A DNA stretch of 64,000 bases from CAWAYH01 sp963786195 (GTDB lineage: Bacteria > Acidobacteriota > Vicinamibacteria > Vicinamibacterales > 2-12-FULL-66-21). The stretch is from contig CAWAYH010000002.1 in assembly GCA_963786195.1 (NCBI GenBank), forward strand, positions 372,001 through 436,000, read 5' to 3'. The notes under the pieces were generated by a model. That model did no database searches and was not told where the DNA came from. It saw nothing but the letters and a program-made list of their open reading frames with translations. The position numbers and the translations under genes are program-made. The stretch's first letter is position 1. Each line of letters opens with the position of its first letter. Shown piece after piece: positions 19,054 to 29,220 of this stretch.

Positions 19054-19312
19054 ATGTGCCGGAATATCAAGACGCTCCGCCGCCCGGAGGGGAGCCCGAC
19101 CGATCAGGAGCTGAGAGACGCGGCTCTGCAGTTCGTCCGGAAGATCAGCGGTTTCAACGCCCCGTCTCAGGCGAATCGCGAAGTGTTCGACGCGGCAGTC
19201 GAGGACGTCGCGGCCGCCGGTCGCAAGCTGTTCGACTCGCTGCACGTGCGCGCGACCCCCAGCTCTCGGCGAAATGACCGCGGCTCGACGCAGCGAATCA
19301 GGTCACCGATGA
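19054..19312 (+). CDS. DUF2277-family protein (3' frameshift)
   Basis: MCRNIKTLRRPEGSPTDQELRDAALQFVRKISGFNAPSQAN is the complete DUF2277 signature; the role is unknown. After LHVRA the present frame lacks a stop and fuses to the next gene. A one-base change near 19258 gives PPALGEMTAARRSESGHR ending at TGA 19310-19312. That TGA overlaps the next ATG as ATGA, the expected operon junction. About 85 residues. It probably starts a three-gene unit with DinB and a PQQ propeller. Confidence 0.78.
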
Positions 19313-19837
19313 TTGATTACGTCGAGGACCTCCGATCGACCGTCGTGCGCGAGGCCGCACGGCTGCTGACTGTGCCCGGCCCCGCGGCGTCCGTGCGGCC
19401 CGCGCCGGGTAAGTGGTCGGCCAAGGAAGTCGTCGGCCACCTCGTCGACTCGGCGGCCAACAATCATCAGCGATTCGTCCGCGCCCAGTTCCAGGACGAC
19501 CTGATCTTCCCCGGCTACGCCCAGGAGGACTGGGTCACGGCGCAGCGCTATCAGGACGCGCCCTGGCCGCACCTTGTCCAATTGTGGCGCGAGTACCAAT
19601 CTCCACATCGCCAGGTTGATCGACGCCATGGACCCCGACGTCCGGCTCCGCGAGCGGCGGCGGCACAACCTCCACGAGCTCGCGTGGCAGGCGTGGCCTG
19701 CTGATCGGCCGGCCACACTCGACTACTTCATGCGGGATTACGTCGGGCACCTGCACCACCATCTGCGGCAGATAGAGGCGCTGGTCGGGACCCACGCGTC
19801 CAGTCGTCTATCGAAAGGAGCTGATGTCGATGCCTGA
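19309..19837 (+). CDS. DinB-superfamily protein
   Basis: MIDYVEDLRSTVVREAARLL...PAPGKWSAKEVVGHLVDSAANNHQRFVRAQ is typical of the DinB four-helix bundle. An extra T near 19600 breaks the frame; corrected text EYQLHIARLIDAMD...YFMRDYVGHLHHHLRQIEAL. The three His of the metal site are plausibly H in GHLVDSAANNH and HLHHHLRQ. DinB-like proteins bind divalent metal and include thiol-dependent transferases; the exact role is unknown. Corrected length is about 175 residues. It overlaps the next gene by 14 nt. Confidence 0.8.
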
Positions 19838-21249
19838 AGTCTTCGTTGCCCTGATGCGACTGCGCGCCGCGACGTCAGCCCTGGTCGTTTCCGCCTGCCT
19901 GGTGATGTGCCCGGATACGGGCCGTTCCGCCGCCGGCGACAACTGGCCCAGCTTCCGCGGCCCGTCCGCCTCCGGCGTCGCCGACGGTCAGCGGCTGCCG
20001 GACACGTGGGACGCCGCGACGAACCGGAACATCGACTGGAAGATCGAGGTGCCGGGGCTCGCGCATTCGAGCCCGATCGTCTGGGGCGACAATCTCTTCC
20101 TCACGACCGCCATCAGCAGCCGGCCGGACGCAACCTTCAAGCCCGGTCTGTACGGCGAAGGCACGGCGTCCGAAGATCGGACGGTGCACCGCTGGGTGGT
20201 GATGGCGATCAACCGGCGGACGGGGAAGACGATCTGGCAGCAGGACGCGTACAAGGGGCAGCCGAAAGAGAAGCGACACATCAAGGCCACCTACGCGAAC
20301 GCGACACCGGCGACCGACGGCCGATACGTCGTGGCGTTGTTCGGCTCTCAGGGACTCTATGCGTTCGACATGAACGGCAAGCCGCTGTGGAGCAAGGATC
20401 TCGGCGTGCTCAACACCGGCGCGTACGATCTGCCCGAGTACGAGTGGGGCACCGCCAGCTCGCCCATCATCTACAACGATCTCGTGATCGTGCAGTGCGA
20501 CACGCAGAACGAATCGTTCGTGCTGGCCGCTGACATCAAGACCGGCCGCACCGTGTGGAAGACGACGCGCACCGAGCTGCCGTCATGGGGCACGCCGACG
20601 GTGTACGTGCCGTCAGGCGGGGGACGGCCGGAGCTCGTGACCAACGCGTCGAACTTCGTTCGCGGCTACGATCCTGCGACGGGCGAGGAGCGCTGGCGCC
20701 TGGGCGGCAGCTCGAAGATCACCGCGCCCACGCCCGTGTTCTCGAAGGGCATCGTGATCGTCGCGAGCGGACGCGCGCCGGAACGCCCGATCTTCGCGAT
20801 CAGGCCGGGTGGGAGCGGCGACATCACCCCGGCAAGCGGCGCTGAGTCTGGTCCGAACGTCTCCTGGCGCAAGACCGGCCGCGGCTCGTACATGCCCACA
20901 CCGATCATCTACGGTGACACGGTCTACGTGCTCGGCAACGCCGGGCTCTTCGACGCGTACGAGCTGACGAGCGGCAAGGAGGTCTACCGGCAGCGCCTCG
21001 AGCACAAGGGCAGCGGCTTCAGCGCATCGCCCGTGGCCGCCGACGGCCGCATCTATCTCTCCAGCGAGGACGGCGATATCTTCGTCGTTCGCAGCGGACC
21101 GACGTTCGAGCTGGTCGCGAAGAACTCCATGGGCGAACCGATCATGGCGACGCCGGCGCTGGCCGGCGGAATCGATGTACGTGCGCGGCGAGAAGCACCT
21201 GTTTGCCGTGAACGGTCAGCCGCGACCGGCAGATGGATCGTCGCGGTAA
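19824..21249 (+). CDS. Exported PQQ-like beta-propeller protein
   Basis: ATG 19824 has AAGGAG just upstream and lies within the end of the DinB gene. A later ATG at 19854 could also serve, giving the signal MRLRAATSALVVSACLVM. The mature part begins NWPSFRGPSASGVADGQRLP, the usual opening of these propellers. Blades include HSSPIVWGDNLFLTTAI, MAINRRTGKTIWQQDAY, LPSWGTPTVYVPSGGGRPEL and GSGFSASPVAADGRIYLSSEDGD. Intact until near 21168, where extra bases shift the frame; the corrected end is YVRGEKHLFAVNGQPRPADGSSR at TAA 21247-21249. About 470 residues. Paralogous to 10186-11606; substrate unknown. Confidence 0.82.
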
Positions 21250-21417
21250 AATCTGCGACAACGTTTCTCAGACGTCGGATCGGCACGTCAAGAACGTGCT
21301 AGTATTGCCGTATCCCCCCAGAACTCAGCGGCTGTCCGTAGCGTGGCGGGCAGAGGTGCGACAGATCGTCGCGCGCGGTGGACCCATTCGTGAAGAGAGC
21401 CGATTGAGGAGGCACGA

Positions 21418-22162
21418 ATGTCCGAGACAGAACCGCTCCAGTTCGATCGGGCCGACTATGGCGAAACGGCGGCGACAACGGCCTGCGCCGAGTGCAAGAA
21501 CACCCTCCAGCGGGTCGTGCGACGAGTTGAATGGTGGGCTCCTGTGTCCCGAGTGCGCGACGAACGCCCGCGCGGCATTCGAGGGCGGTACGCGCGCTGG
21601 GCGCGCGATCAAGGCGATTGTTGCAGGTGCCGTCGCTGCGCTGCTTGGGGCCATTCTTTACTACGCCGTCGCCGCGCTCACCGGCTATGAGTTCGGCCTG
21701 ATCGCGATCGTCGTCGGGTTTGCTGTTGGAGCCGCCGTGCGGTGGGGAAGCAACGGCCGCGGCGGCTGGGTGTACCAGACGCTCGCGATCGCGCTCACCT
21801 ACCTCGCCATCGTCGCCACATACGTGCCGGCTGTCTTCGAGGCATTTCAGAATCCGGACACCCAGGTCTCGGACTCGGCGACGCCGGGCTCGGAGGCCAA
21901 CCAGCCCGCAGCTGACACGGCTGCCCAGCCCGTGTCGCTGACGGAGACGTCCGATCAGCCGCCGTCCGCCGGCGAATTCGTGGCTGGCATACTCATCATC
22001 GGGTTGCTGGTCTGCGTCGCGCCGTTTTTGGCAGGGTTCGAGAACATCATGGGCCTCATCATCATCGGAATCGGTTTGTATGAGGCCTGGAAGCTCAATC
22101 GGCGTACGCCGTTCGAAATGACGGGTCCCCACCAGGTGCAGGCCGTCGCGCGATCGGCATGA
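21418..22162 (+). CDS. Zinc-ribbon membrane protein of unknown function (frameshifted)
   Basis: MSETEPLQFDRADYGETAATTACAECKNTLQR opens the gene (ATG 21418). After one frame change near 21525, DELNGGLLCPECATNARAAF supplies the second CxxC pair of a zinc ribbon. Three or more hydrophobic segments follow (AIVAGAVAALLGAILYYAVAAL, LIAIVVGFAVGAAV, TLAIALTYLAIVATYV, then FVAGILIIGLLVCVAPFLAGF), with an acidic/Pro-rich loop between. About 245 residues. Its TGA overlaps the next ATG (ATGA at 22159-22162), so it is translationally coupled to the M50 protease. Confidence 0.72.
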
Positions 22163-23201
22163 CGTCGACCGCCGGGTCATCCGTGGCCGCCGCGATCGCG
22201 TGTCCTGACTGCGGCACGGCCATCGCGCCCTCGCTGACGTCGTGCCCTGCCTGTCACCGCCTCGTTCATGCCACGACGTTGAGAGAGCTGGCCGAGCGCG
22301 CCGCGGACGCAGCGCGTGCCGGTGATCTCGCGGGCGAGCTGTCTGCCTGGCGAACGTCTCTCGAGCTCCTGCCTCCCGACTCGCGGCAGTTCCGCACCAT
22401 TTCCGACCGCGTTGCCGCGTTGAGCAAGGCCGCCGACGCAGCCGAAACCACCATCGCCCCTCCACCGTCCACCGGTGCCTGGAAGTGGCTGGTCGCGCTC
22501 GGTCCAGATCGGCTTGCTCCTGTGGAAGTTCAAGTTCCTGGTCGTCCTGGTTCTCACGAAGGGCAAGCTGCTGCTCCTGGGGCTGACGAAGAGCACCACG
22601 CTCTTCTCGATGCTGCTCGCCCTCGGCGTCTACTGGACGACGTGGGGGTTGCCGTTTGCGTTCGGCTTCGTGATTTCGATCTACATCCACGAGATGGGGC
22701 ACGTCGCGGCGCTCCACCGATTCGGCATTCGTGCGTCGGCGCCGATGTTCATTCCGGGCGTCGGCGCACTCGTCCGCCTGCGCCAGTCACCCGCCAACCC
22801 GTACCGAGGACGCTCGAGTCGGACTGGCCGGGCCCTGGTGGGGACTTGGTGCCGCGATCGCCGCCTACGTCGGATCGCTCGCCGGCGGAGGCGCGCTGTG
22901 GGCCGCGATCGCCAAGACCGGCGCGTGGATCAATCTGTTCAACCTCATGCCGATCTGGCAGCTGGATGGCGGCCGCGGGTTCCGAGCGATGACGCGCCCC
23001 GATCGCTGGCTCGCCGCCGGGGCCCTGGCAGCCGGCTGGATGATCACCGGCGACGGCTTGTTCGTGCTGTTGCTGCTCGTCGCCATCGGGCAGGCATTCA
23101 GCGGCTCTGCTCCCACCGAGCGCGATTCGGGCGCCACGACGCAATACGTCGCGCTCACGATCGCGCTCTCGATCGTCTTCAGAATCGCGCAGCCGTTTTA
23201 G
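22159..23201 (+). CDS. Site-2 protease-like M50 metalloprotease with N-terminal zinc ribbon (frameshifted)
   Basis: The N-terminus has a zinc ribbon (IACPDCGTAIAPSLTSCPACHRL) and a short helical segment. The membrane protease follows: YIHEMGHVAALHRFGIRASAPMFIPGVGAL contains HExxH, and INLFNLMPIWQLDGGRGFRAM contains the second metal motif (LDGG). Frame changes near 22500 and 22803 are small and the family text continues across them. About 345 residues. M50 proteases cut membrane-embedded substrates, often anti-sigma factors or zinc-ribbon membrane proteins. The coupled upstream gene is the obvious candidate partner, by inference from context. Confidence 0.82.
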
Positions 23202-23218
23202 TCTAGAAGCTGCCTGAT

Positions 23219-23339
23219 GACCTGCCGCTAGTTCCACGGTGCGAGCGAGCATCGCGAGCGAGCCACGCGACCGGAGCGCGCCGGCGAAGCGGCGCGCGAG
23301 AGAGCGTGTGGGGGAGTCCGAGGGGCGAAGCCCCTCGGA
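23219..23339 (+). repeat. Dispersed ~120-bp element, copy C
   Basis: Full-length copy: CCTGCCGCTAGTTCCACGG, GAGCGAGCATCGCGAGCG, ACCGGAGCGCGCCGGCGAAG, the 8-bp GCGCGCCG/CGGCGCGC stem, AGAGAGCGTGTGGGGGAGTC and the terminal CCGAGGGGC-GAA-GCCCCTCGG hairpin. It lies between the convergent M50 gene and the last gene of the lipid operon and may serve as a boundary or terminator. Confidence 0.9.
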
Positions 23340-23342
23340 TAC

Positions 23343-23941
23343 TCAAAGCCCGTGAGCCGCCATCAGCGAGAGAGGCCACAGCGCAAAGACCACGAGGCCG
23401 AAGCCTGTGGGACGAGGGATGCGGAACGGTAGATCATCGCGACGCCGGTGATCAGCGCGACGACGATCGACCGATTGAAGTCCGGACGCAAGAGCAGGAC
23501 CGACGACCACACCAGCGCCGCGACCGGGGCCGGCAGCCCGACGAAACCGTCGCCGCTCCCGTGCGTGACGTTGTAGGCCGCAAGCCGAGTCAGCGCGCAG
23601 CAGGCGTAGATCGTGCCCGCCAGCCACCACCACGCGTCGGGTCGGCCAATCGTCCCTGTCGAAGCCAGGAGCACGCCCATCGATGCCACCGGCGCCGCGC
23701 CGAACGCGATCGCGTCCGACAGGCTGTCGAGCTCGACGCCCATCGTCTGTTGATCGCTCGTGCGCTTGAAGAGCCGCGCGAAGCGGCCGTCGAACGTGTC
23801 CGCCAGCGCCGCGACCGCGAGCAACGCGCCAGCCCCTGCGGCGCTCCCGTTGACGGCCGCAGCAATCGCGCCAATGCCAGCGGCCAGCGCGAGGTACGTA
23901 AGCAGATTCGATGCGTGGATGAACGACCCTGGTGATCTCAT
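23343..23941 (-). CDS. CDP-alcohol phosphatidyltransferase family protein (last gene of lipid operon)
   Basis: ATG 23939-23941 has CAGGAG upstream and overlaps the end of the preceding kinase fusion gene. The family motif is present: DGRFARLFKRTSDQQTMGVE followed by LDSLSD fits DGx2ARx8-9Gx3Dx3D. Several membrane helices follow. A one-base shift near 23420 changes the C-terminus; the corrected end is IPRPTGFGLVVFALWPLSLMAAHGL. About 198 residues. The enzyme should move a phospho-lipid moiety from a CDP-alcohol to an acceptor hydroxyl, at the membrane. Phosphatidylserine synthase-like and phosphatidylglycerol synthase-like activities are both possible. Within this operon it is the natural last step. 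Confidence 0.85.
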
Positions 23942-26659
23942 CGAGCACTCCTGCCGCTGTTCACTGGGTTTCGACCGCCGGAGCTCGTACAGACGCCGCC
24001 ACGTGCTTACGACCCTCGAAAGGAAGCGCTGCGGGCGGACGCGATGCACCAGCGCGTACATCGGCAGGCGGTTGAGCATCAGGTCGAAGAGCGCCGACCG
24101 AAACCCGAGTGTCCATTCGCGCGCGTCGATGTCGATCCCGGTCAGCCGCGCAAGCTCGGCACGATGGCGCTCGACCCAGAACCCGAGATCGTCGGCCGAT
24201 GCGTCTGATGGCAGCACGAAGCACAGCAGCTCCGCGAGATCGTGCTGCGGCGCACCGAGCGTCGCCAGCTCCCAGTCGTACGCGCAGAGCCGCAGGCCAT
24301 CCGCCGTGTCGCCGGAGGGCCGCAGGCAGATGTTGCGCGGGTTGAAGTCGTTGTGAATCAGCGTGCGCGGCGATTCGTCCAGCGGACGCCACCAGCGGTC
24401 GACCGATGCGATGAGACGCCGCTGAATCGACGGCGATGGCGGGATCGGCCCAGGCGGAGAAGCGCGGCGCCGCATGTGACGCGAGGGCCGTCCACAGATC
24501 CGACATGTCCGTCATGTCGGCGGATGACGCCACGTAGCCGATCCACGGCATCCGTTGCAGTTCGGCGTCACGCCCGTACCAGGACGCGTGGAGCGCCGAG
24601 AGCCCTGCGATCGCGCAGTCGATGTGACGGGCGGTCCACGCTCGCGGTCGATCGACGGAGTCGATCAGAACGGCGTCCGACAGATCCTCGAGGACGAGCG
24701 TCCAGGTCCCGGCCTCGTCGTCTGCTTTCATCCCCAGCGGCGTTGGCAGGTGGATTTCAAACGGCCGGGCGCGTTGCGCGTAGATCGCCAGCTCGCGCAC
24801 GTGCGACTGCGCGAAGCCCACGCGATGGGCCCAGCGCGCGTACGCCGCTCCGACCCGGTCGTCGCAGATGTTCGCCAGCGCGTCGCCGATCGCGATCGTG
24901 TCGCGGTCGCGAGGCCTTGACCTTGACGACGACGTTCTGAACGAGGGAATCGCGCTCCGGCCCGAACTCGCAGGCGGTACCGAAACAGGCCGGTCGGTTG
25001 CCTCGCGCGCCAGGCCGTCAGCTCGCTGACGATGCTGTGGGCGGAGATCCGGCCGAGCGGCTCCGCGGCGCAGACGCGCGTCCCCAGAAGGGCGGTGAAA
25101 TCATCCGGCGTCAGCGATCCGCTCGCTCCCTTTCCGGGTGCGGACGCCAGAGGCCTGAAGACCGCGGGCGCCGGAAGACGCCCGTCCGCAACGAACGCAT
25201 CGAAATAGCGCTCCAGCAGCTCCGCATCGAGCGCGGGGCGCGCGGCGTTCGATGCCAGATGGCGATCGGTCATCGCCGACGACACATGCGACCTGCGGCT
25301 TTCCTCATGAAGCTCCGGCAACGTCAGTCCGCCCGCGGCGGCCGGGCGATTGAGGAAGAACGAGCGCAGCGGCCGCAACGGATGCGGCGGACCATCCGCC
25401 GGCTTTGCCGTCTCGATTTCGAGCTGGCGCAGCCAGGCGTGATAGGGCACCAGCCGTACCGTGTATCCGTACGCGCGCATCCACAGGACGCACTCGCGCC
25501 AGTGCCGCGGGGCGGCATGCGCAAGGTGAAACACCCCACGACGATCGGACAGCCGCAGGATGTTGCGCGCGACGACGTCGACCGGGAGGCAGTCGAGCCG
25601 CCAGTCGAGATCGGGCGCGGTGCCCATGCGCACGCAGCCGCTGATCAGGCGCGCGAGCAGATCGTCGCCGTTGAACGCCCCCGTACCGCTGTGCCCGGAG
25701 ATGAAGGACGGCCGATAGATCGACACGGGCAGTCCTCGTCTCTGCGCCGCGAGCACGAGCGCTTCGGCGACGACCTTCGTCTGCGCGTAGCCGAGATGCA
25801 CACCGCTCAAGTGCGGCAACGCGTCGTATCGCTCGTCGACCCGCTCGGGCGCGTCCGTCGAGCAGCAGACCGAGAGGCTGGAGACGAAGTGAAACGGCAG
25901 CGCCCGAGGTGCGGCGAGGTCGAGCAGTTCGCGGGTGCCGCGCACGTTGGTCGGCGCGCAGACCGTGGTACGGCAGACCCAGTTGACGTCGGCGCCCGCA
26001 TGGCAGATCGCATCGACACTGCCGGCGATCGACTCGAGCTGCGCGCGGCTCAGCCCCAGTCGCGGCTGCGAGAGGTCTCCGATCACGACGCGCACGCGTG
26101 ATGCGGACGCGCGCGGGTCCACTCCTGCTGCGGCCAGCGAGCTGGACAGCCGATCGAGCGCGGTCGCGTGGGCGCCGCGGGCCCGGCGCGGAGCAGACAC
26201 ACAAGCGTGGCGGCCGATTCGTTCAGCAGCTCAGTGGCCAGCCAGCGCCCAGGAAGCCGGTGGCGCCGGTCAGCAGAATCGTGCCGGCGTCGCGCAGGCT
26301 GTGCAGGCGGGGCCCGCGACGCGCATTGGACGACACGTGCCAGTCGTTGGGTAGCACCGCGTCGGCGAGCATCTGCTCCAGCGGGTCGATCGCCGATCGC
26401 GGCTCGTCCGCGCGCAGACGCTCGACGCATGCGGCAAGCGCCCGCGCGTCGCGGCAGCCGGCGACGACATCTGGCGGCAACTCGATGCCGAGCGCGTCTT
26501 CGAGCGCGGCGGCGAGCTCGATCGTCCCGAGCGAGTCGAGCCCCAGCAGCGCGAACGGTGTCGACGGATCCGCGTCCGCGTGAGGCACGCGGGCCAGTCG
26601 CCCGCGAGCGTCGCGATTCTCGTCTCCAGCGCGCCGGTGTGACGTTGAGCCTCGGTCAC
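23938..26659 (-). CDS. ACP - thioester reductase - APH-type kinase fusion protein (frameshifted)
   Basis: GTG 26657-26659 overlaps the ligase stop (GTGA). An acyl-carrier domain comes first (PFALLGLDSLGTIELAAALEDALG; phosphopantetheine Ser in LDSL). Next is an NAD(P)-dependent thioester reductase of the SDR type: GTILLTGATGFLG, VSSLSVCCS, YAQTK (YxxxK) and PVSIYRPSFISGHSGTG. After a linker with no stop, an aminoglycoside-phosphotransferase fold follows: ISAHSIVSELTAWRARQPTGLFRYRL, VVVKVKAS, VLEDLSDA, catalytic loop HNDFNPRNICL and metal Asp in AYDWELATLG. Frame breaks lie near 26590, 26245, 24960 and 24445. Corrected length is about 900 residues. It could reduce an ACP-bound acyl chain to aldehyde or alcohol and then phosphorylate it. 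I do not recognise this domain order from known systems. Confidence 0.78.
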
Positions 26660-28450
26660 GATGCGGCACGCTCGAGGTCCGCGGATGCGGGCGCTCCGTG
26701 CGCGGTCCACTGCCCGAGGACGTCGAGGGTTCCGGCCGCAAGCGCCCTGCGGCAGAGAAATCGCTGGAGCTTGCCGCTCGTCGTACTGGGCAGGCTCCCG
26801 GCGCGACCAGCGCGACGCTGCAGAGCTGCACGTCGTGGTCGTCGGCAACCTGCCGCCGGATGTCCTCGATCGAACGCTGCATCAGGGACGCGCCGGCGAT
26901 ACCAGCGAAGTCCGGCGCGCTCCGCGCATCGACTTCGGCGACGAGCGCGAGGTGCTCTTCGCCCGCGCAGTCGAGCGCGAACGCCGCGCAGCCGCCGGGA
27001 CGCACGGCCGGGCTCGCGCGCTCGACGGTCAGCTCGAGGTCCTGCGGGTAGTGCTTGAGGCCGCGCACGATGAGGACGTCCTTGATCCGGCCGGTGACGA
27101 ACAGGCCGCCGTCGCGGATGAACCCGAGGTCGCCGGTCCGGAGCCAGGGACCATCGCCGGTATCGGCGATGCACGCGTGGAACGTGGCGGCCGTGTCCTC
27201 GGACCTGTTCCAGTAGCCGCCGCGACGCTGGGCCCCGAAATCCAGATCTCGCCGACCTGGTCCGGACGACAGCGGGTGCGCCAGACGGGATCGACGATCG
27301 CCATCCGCGACCTGACGTCCAGGACGCCCGAGGCGACAAGCGACGTCCGGCCGGCATCCGGTGAAGGCGGGGACGTCGCGGCCCTGCCGCAGCGCATCGC
27401 GGTCGACCTCCAGCATCACAGGACCGTCGGAGGACGCGCTCGTGACGAGCAGCGTCGATTCGGCGAGGCCGTACGCCGGACGGAACGCGTCCCAGCGGAA
27501 GCCGCAGGCCCCGAACGCGCGCTGGAACGCGTCGAGCGTGGAGCGGCGGACCGGCTCCGAGCCGTTGAAGGCGACCCGCCAGGAGCTGAGGTCGAGCGCC
27601 GCGTCGATCGGCGTCGGACACCTCCGCGCGCAGAGGTCGTAGGCGAAGTTCGGTCCGCCGCTGTGCGTGGCGCGGACGCGTGAGATCGCCTGCAGCCACC
27701 GCGCCGGACGCTGCAGGAACGCCGCCGGCGACATCAGCCACGCCGGGAAGCCGCTGAACACCGGCTGCAGCACGCCGTCGATCAGACCCATGTCGTGGTT
27801 GACCGGCAGCCAGGAGACGCCGATCGTGTCGGTCGTCGCATCCCGCCAGACGTCACCGCGGGCGAGGTTGTGGAGCAGGTTGGCGTGCGTCACCATCACG
27901 CCGCGCGGCGCCGCCGTCGATCCCGACGTGTACTGCAGGAACGCCACGTCACCTTCATCCAGGTCTTTTTCCAGCCGCGGCCAGCGCCGGACACATCGGA
28001 CGCCTCGTTCGGATCGGGCATTTGAGCCACGGGAGACCCTGCAGCTCCGGAACCGCCGCTTCCAGCATCACGCGCTTCGCGACGAGCGACGAGGGCGCGA
28101 CGACGAGTGACATCCCCGCGTCCGCGATCATCCCGCGCAGCCGGGCGCCGGTCCGGTCGGCTCGTGACCGGAGGGCGGATAGACGGGCACGGCGATCGCG
28201 CCGGCGCCGAGGCAGCCGAAGAACGCCGGGACGAAGTCGAGACCGGGCGGAAAGAGCAGCAGCACGCGCGACCGCGAGGCGACTCGCGACGCGATCGCGG
28301 CCGCGGCCGCCCGGCTGCGGCGATCGAGCTCGGCCCAGGTGAGCCGATCGACCTCATGCTCTCCCGATGCAAGGAACGTGTAGGCCAGACCCTCTCCGTT
28401 CGTGGAGGCCCGTGACGCGAGGATGTCGACGATCGACCGCCGATGGTGGC
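26656..28450 (-). CDS. Fatty-acyl-AMP ligase (FAAL-like) (frameshifted)
   Basis: Adenylate-forming enzyme. VDILASRASTNGEGLAYTFLASG opens the N-domain, then AIAVPVYPPSG, AFLQYTSGSTAAPRGVMVTHANL (the ATP-binding P-loop-like motif), SWLPVNHDMGLIDGVLQPVF, GGPNFAYDLCARRC and the C-domain LRTGDLGFIRDGGLFVTGRIKDVLIVRGLKHYPQDLE. This fits FAALs better than acyl-CoA ligases (HDMGLI and HYPQDLE variants). The end SGKLQRFLCRRALAAG...ERAAS reaches TGA 26656. The exact start near 28450 is unclear because the frame is continuous with the upstream acyltransferase. Corrected length is about 590 residues. It should load a fatty acid onto the ACP domain of the next gene. Confidence 0.83.
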
Positions 28451-28462
28451 TACGCCTGAGCG

Positions 28463-29149
28463 TCAGACGTCCATGCTGAAGCGCCTCGTGGCGTCGGACG
28501 AACAGGTCGCGCACGCGCTCCTTGTTGGCGATCAGATCCTCGAGCGCTCCAGTCGCGCGTGTCGATCGCCGGCAGCACGTAGACGTCGACCGTGCCCGGC
28601 CGCGCGTCGAAGCCACGCCGGATCGACCTCGGGCGGGATGTCGAAGTACATCGGCACGATCGGCGCGCGCAGATTCGTCGCGAGGTGGAACGCGCCCTTG
28701 TTGAAGTGACCGATCTGCCCGGTCGTGATGCGCCCGCCCTCGGGGCTGAGGTAGACCGACTCGCCGGTGCGCCGCAGCATGCGCTCGGCGCGCTGAAAGA
28801 TGCGCCCGCGTTCCGCGGGTCGATCCTGCGGCACCGTGAAGAACGTCCCCATCATCCAGCCGATGATGCCGAGCGGCACGAACTTGCGCAGGAAGCCGCT
28901 CAGGAAGAAGCGGCAGTTCGGCAGGCCGAGCGCGACGAGGACGAAGAGGTCGAGCGTCGACGTGTGATTCGAGACGTAGACCGTCTGCGTCCGGGGAAAC
29001 GGCGGTGCGTCTGATGCGACGCGGATCCGGACGCCGTAGCAGTCGCGGAGGATCAGGATCGCGCAGAGCATGCGTGCGCACGATCGCGCGCGTACGAGCC
29101 GCCGCGCGCGGAAGAGCGTCGACGCACGCCGATCGGCAGCAGCGAGCAC
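28463..29149 (-). CDS. PlsC-like 1-acyl-sn-glycerol-3-phosphate acyltransferase
   Basis: A membrane-anchored N-terminus is followed by the acyltransferase signature TVYVSNHTSTLDLFVL (HX4D: H-TSTL-D), then FLSGFLRKFVPLGIIGWMMGTFFT, the second motif VYLSPEGGRITTGQIGHFNKGAF and PIVPMYFDIPPEVDPAW. A frame change near 28620 leads to VDVYVLPAIDTRDW...DLIANKERVRDLFVRRHEAL. About 225 residues. The present frame runs without a stop into the ligase gene; a TGA at 28463-28465 is the likely true end after a one-base correction. It should acylate a lysolipid or other hydroxyl on the inner membrane. Confidence 0.8.
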
Positions 29150-29220
29150 AGCCGTCGCGATCGACGATCAGGTCGCCGTCGCGCGATCGCCAGCGTCCGG
29201 ATGCGCGATCCGCGCGCGGC

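Noticed and set aside
19054..19704. DUF2277-DinB fusion protein
   Set aside because: The continuous frame results from an indel near 19258; the corrected DUF2277 stop overlaps the DinB ATG as ATGA, which fits two coupled genes.
23306..23935. Plus-strand open frame beginning in repeat copy C
   Set aside because: Antisense to the CDP-alcohol phosphatidyltransferase and composed of repeat-derived and Arg-rich text.
26098..28415. Possible riboswitch or ncRNA among plus-strand GC-rich segments opposite the FAAL gene
   Set aside because: No conserved structural pattern was seen, and the opposite strand fully explains the sequence as coding.
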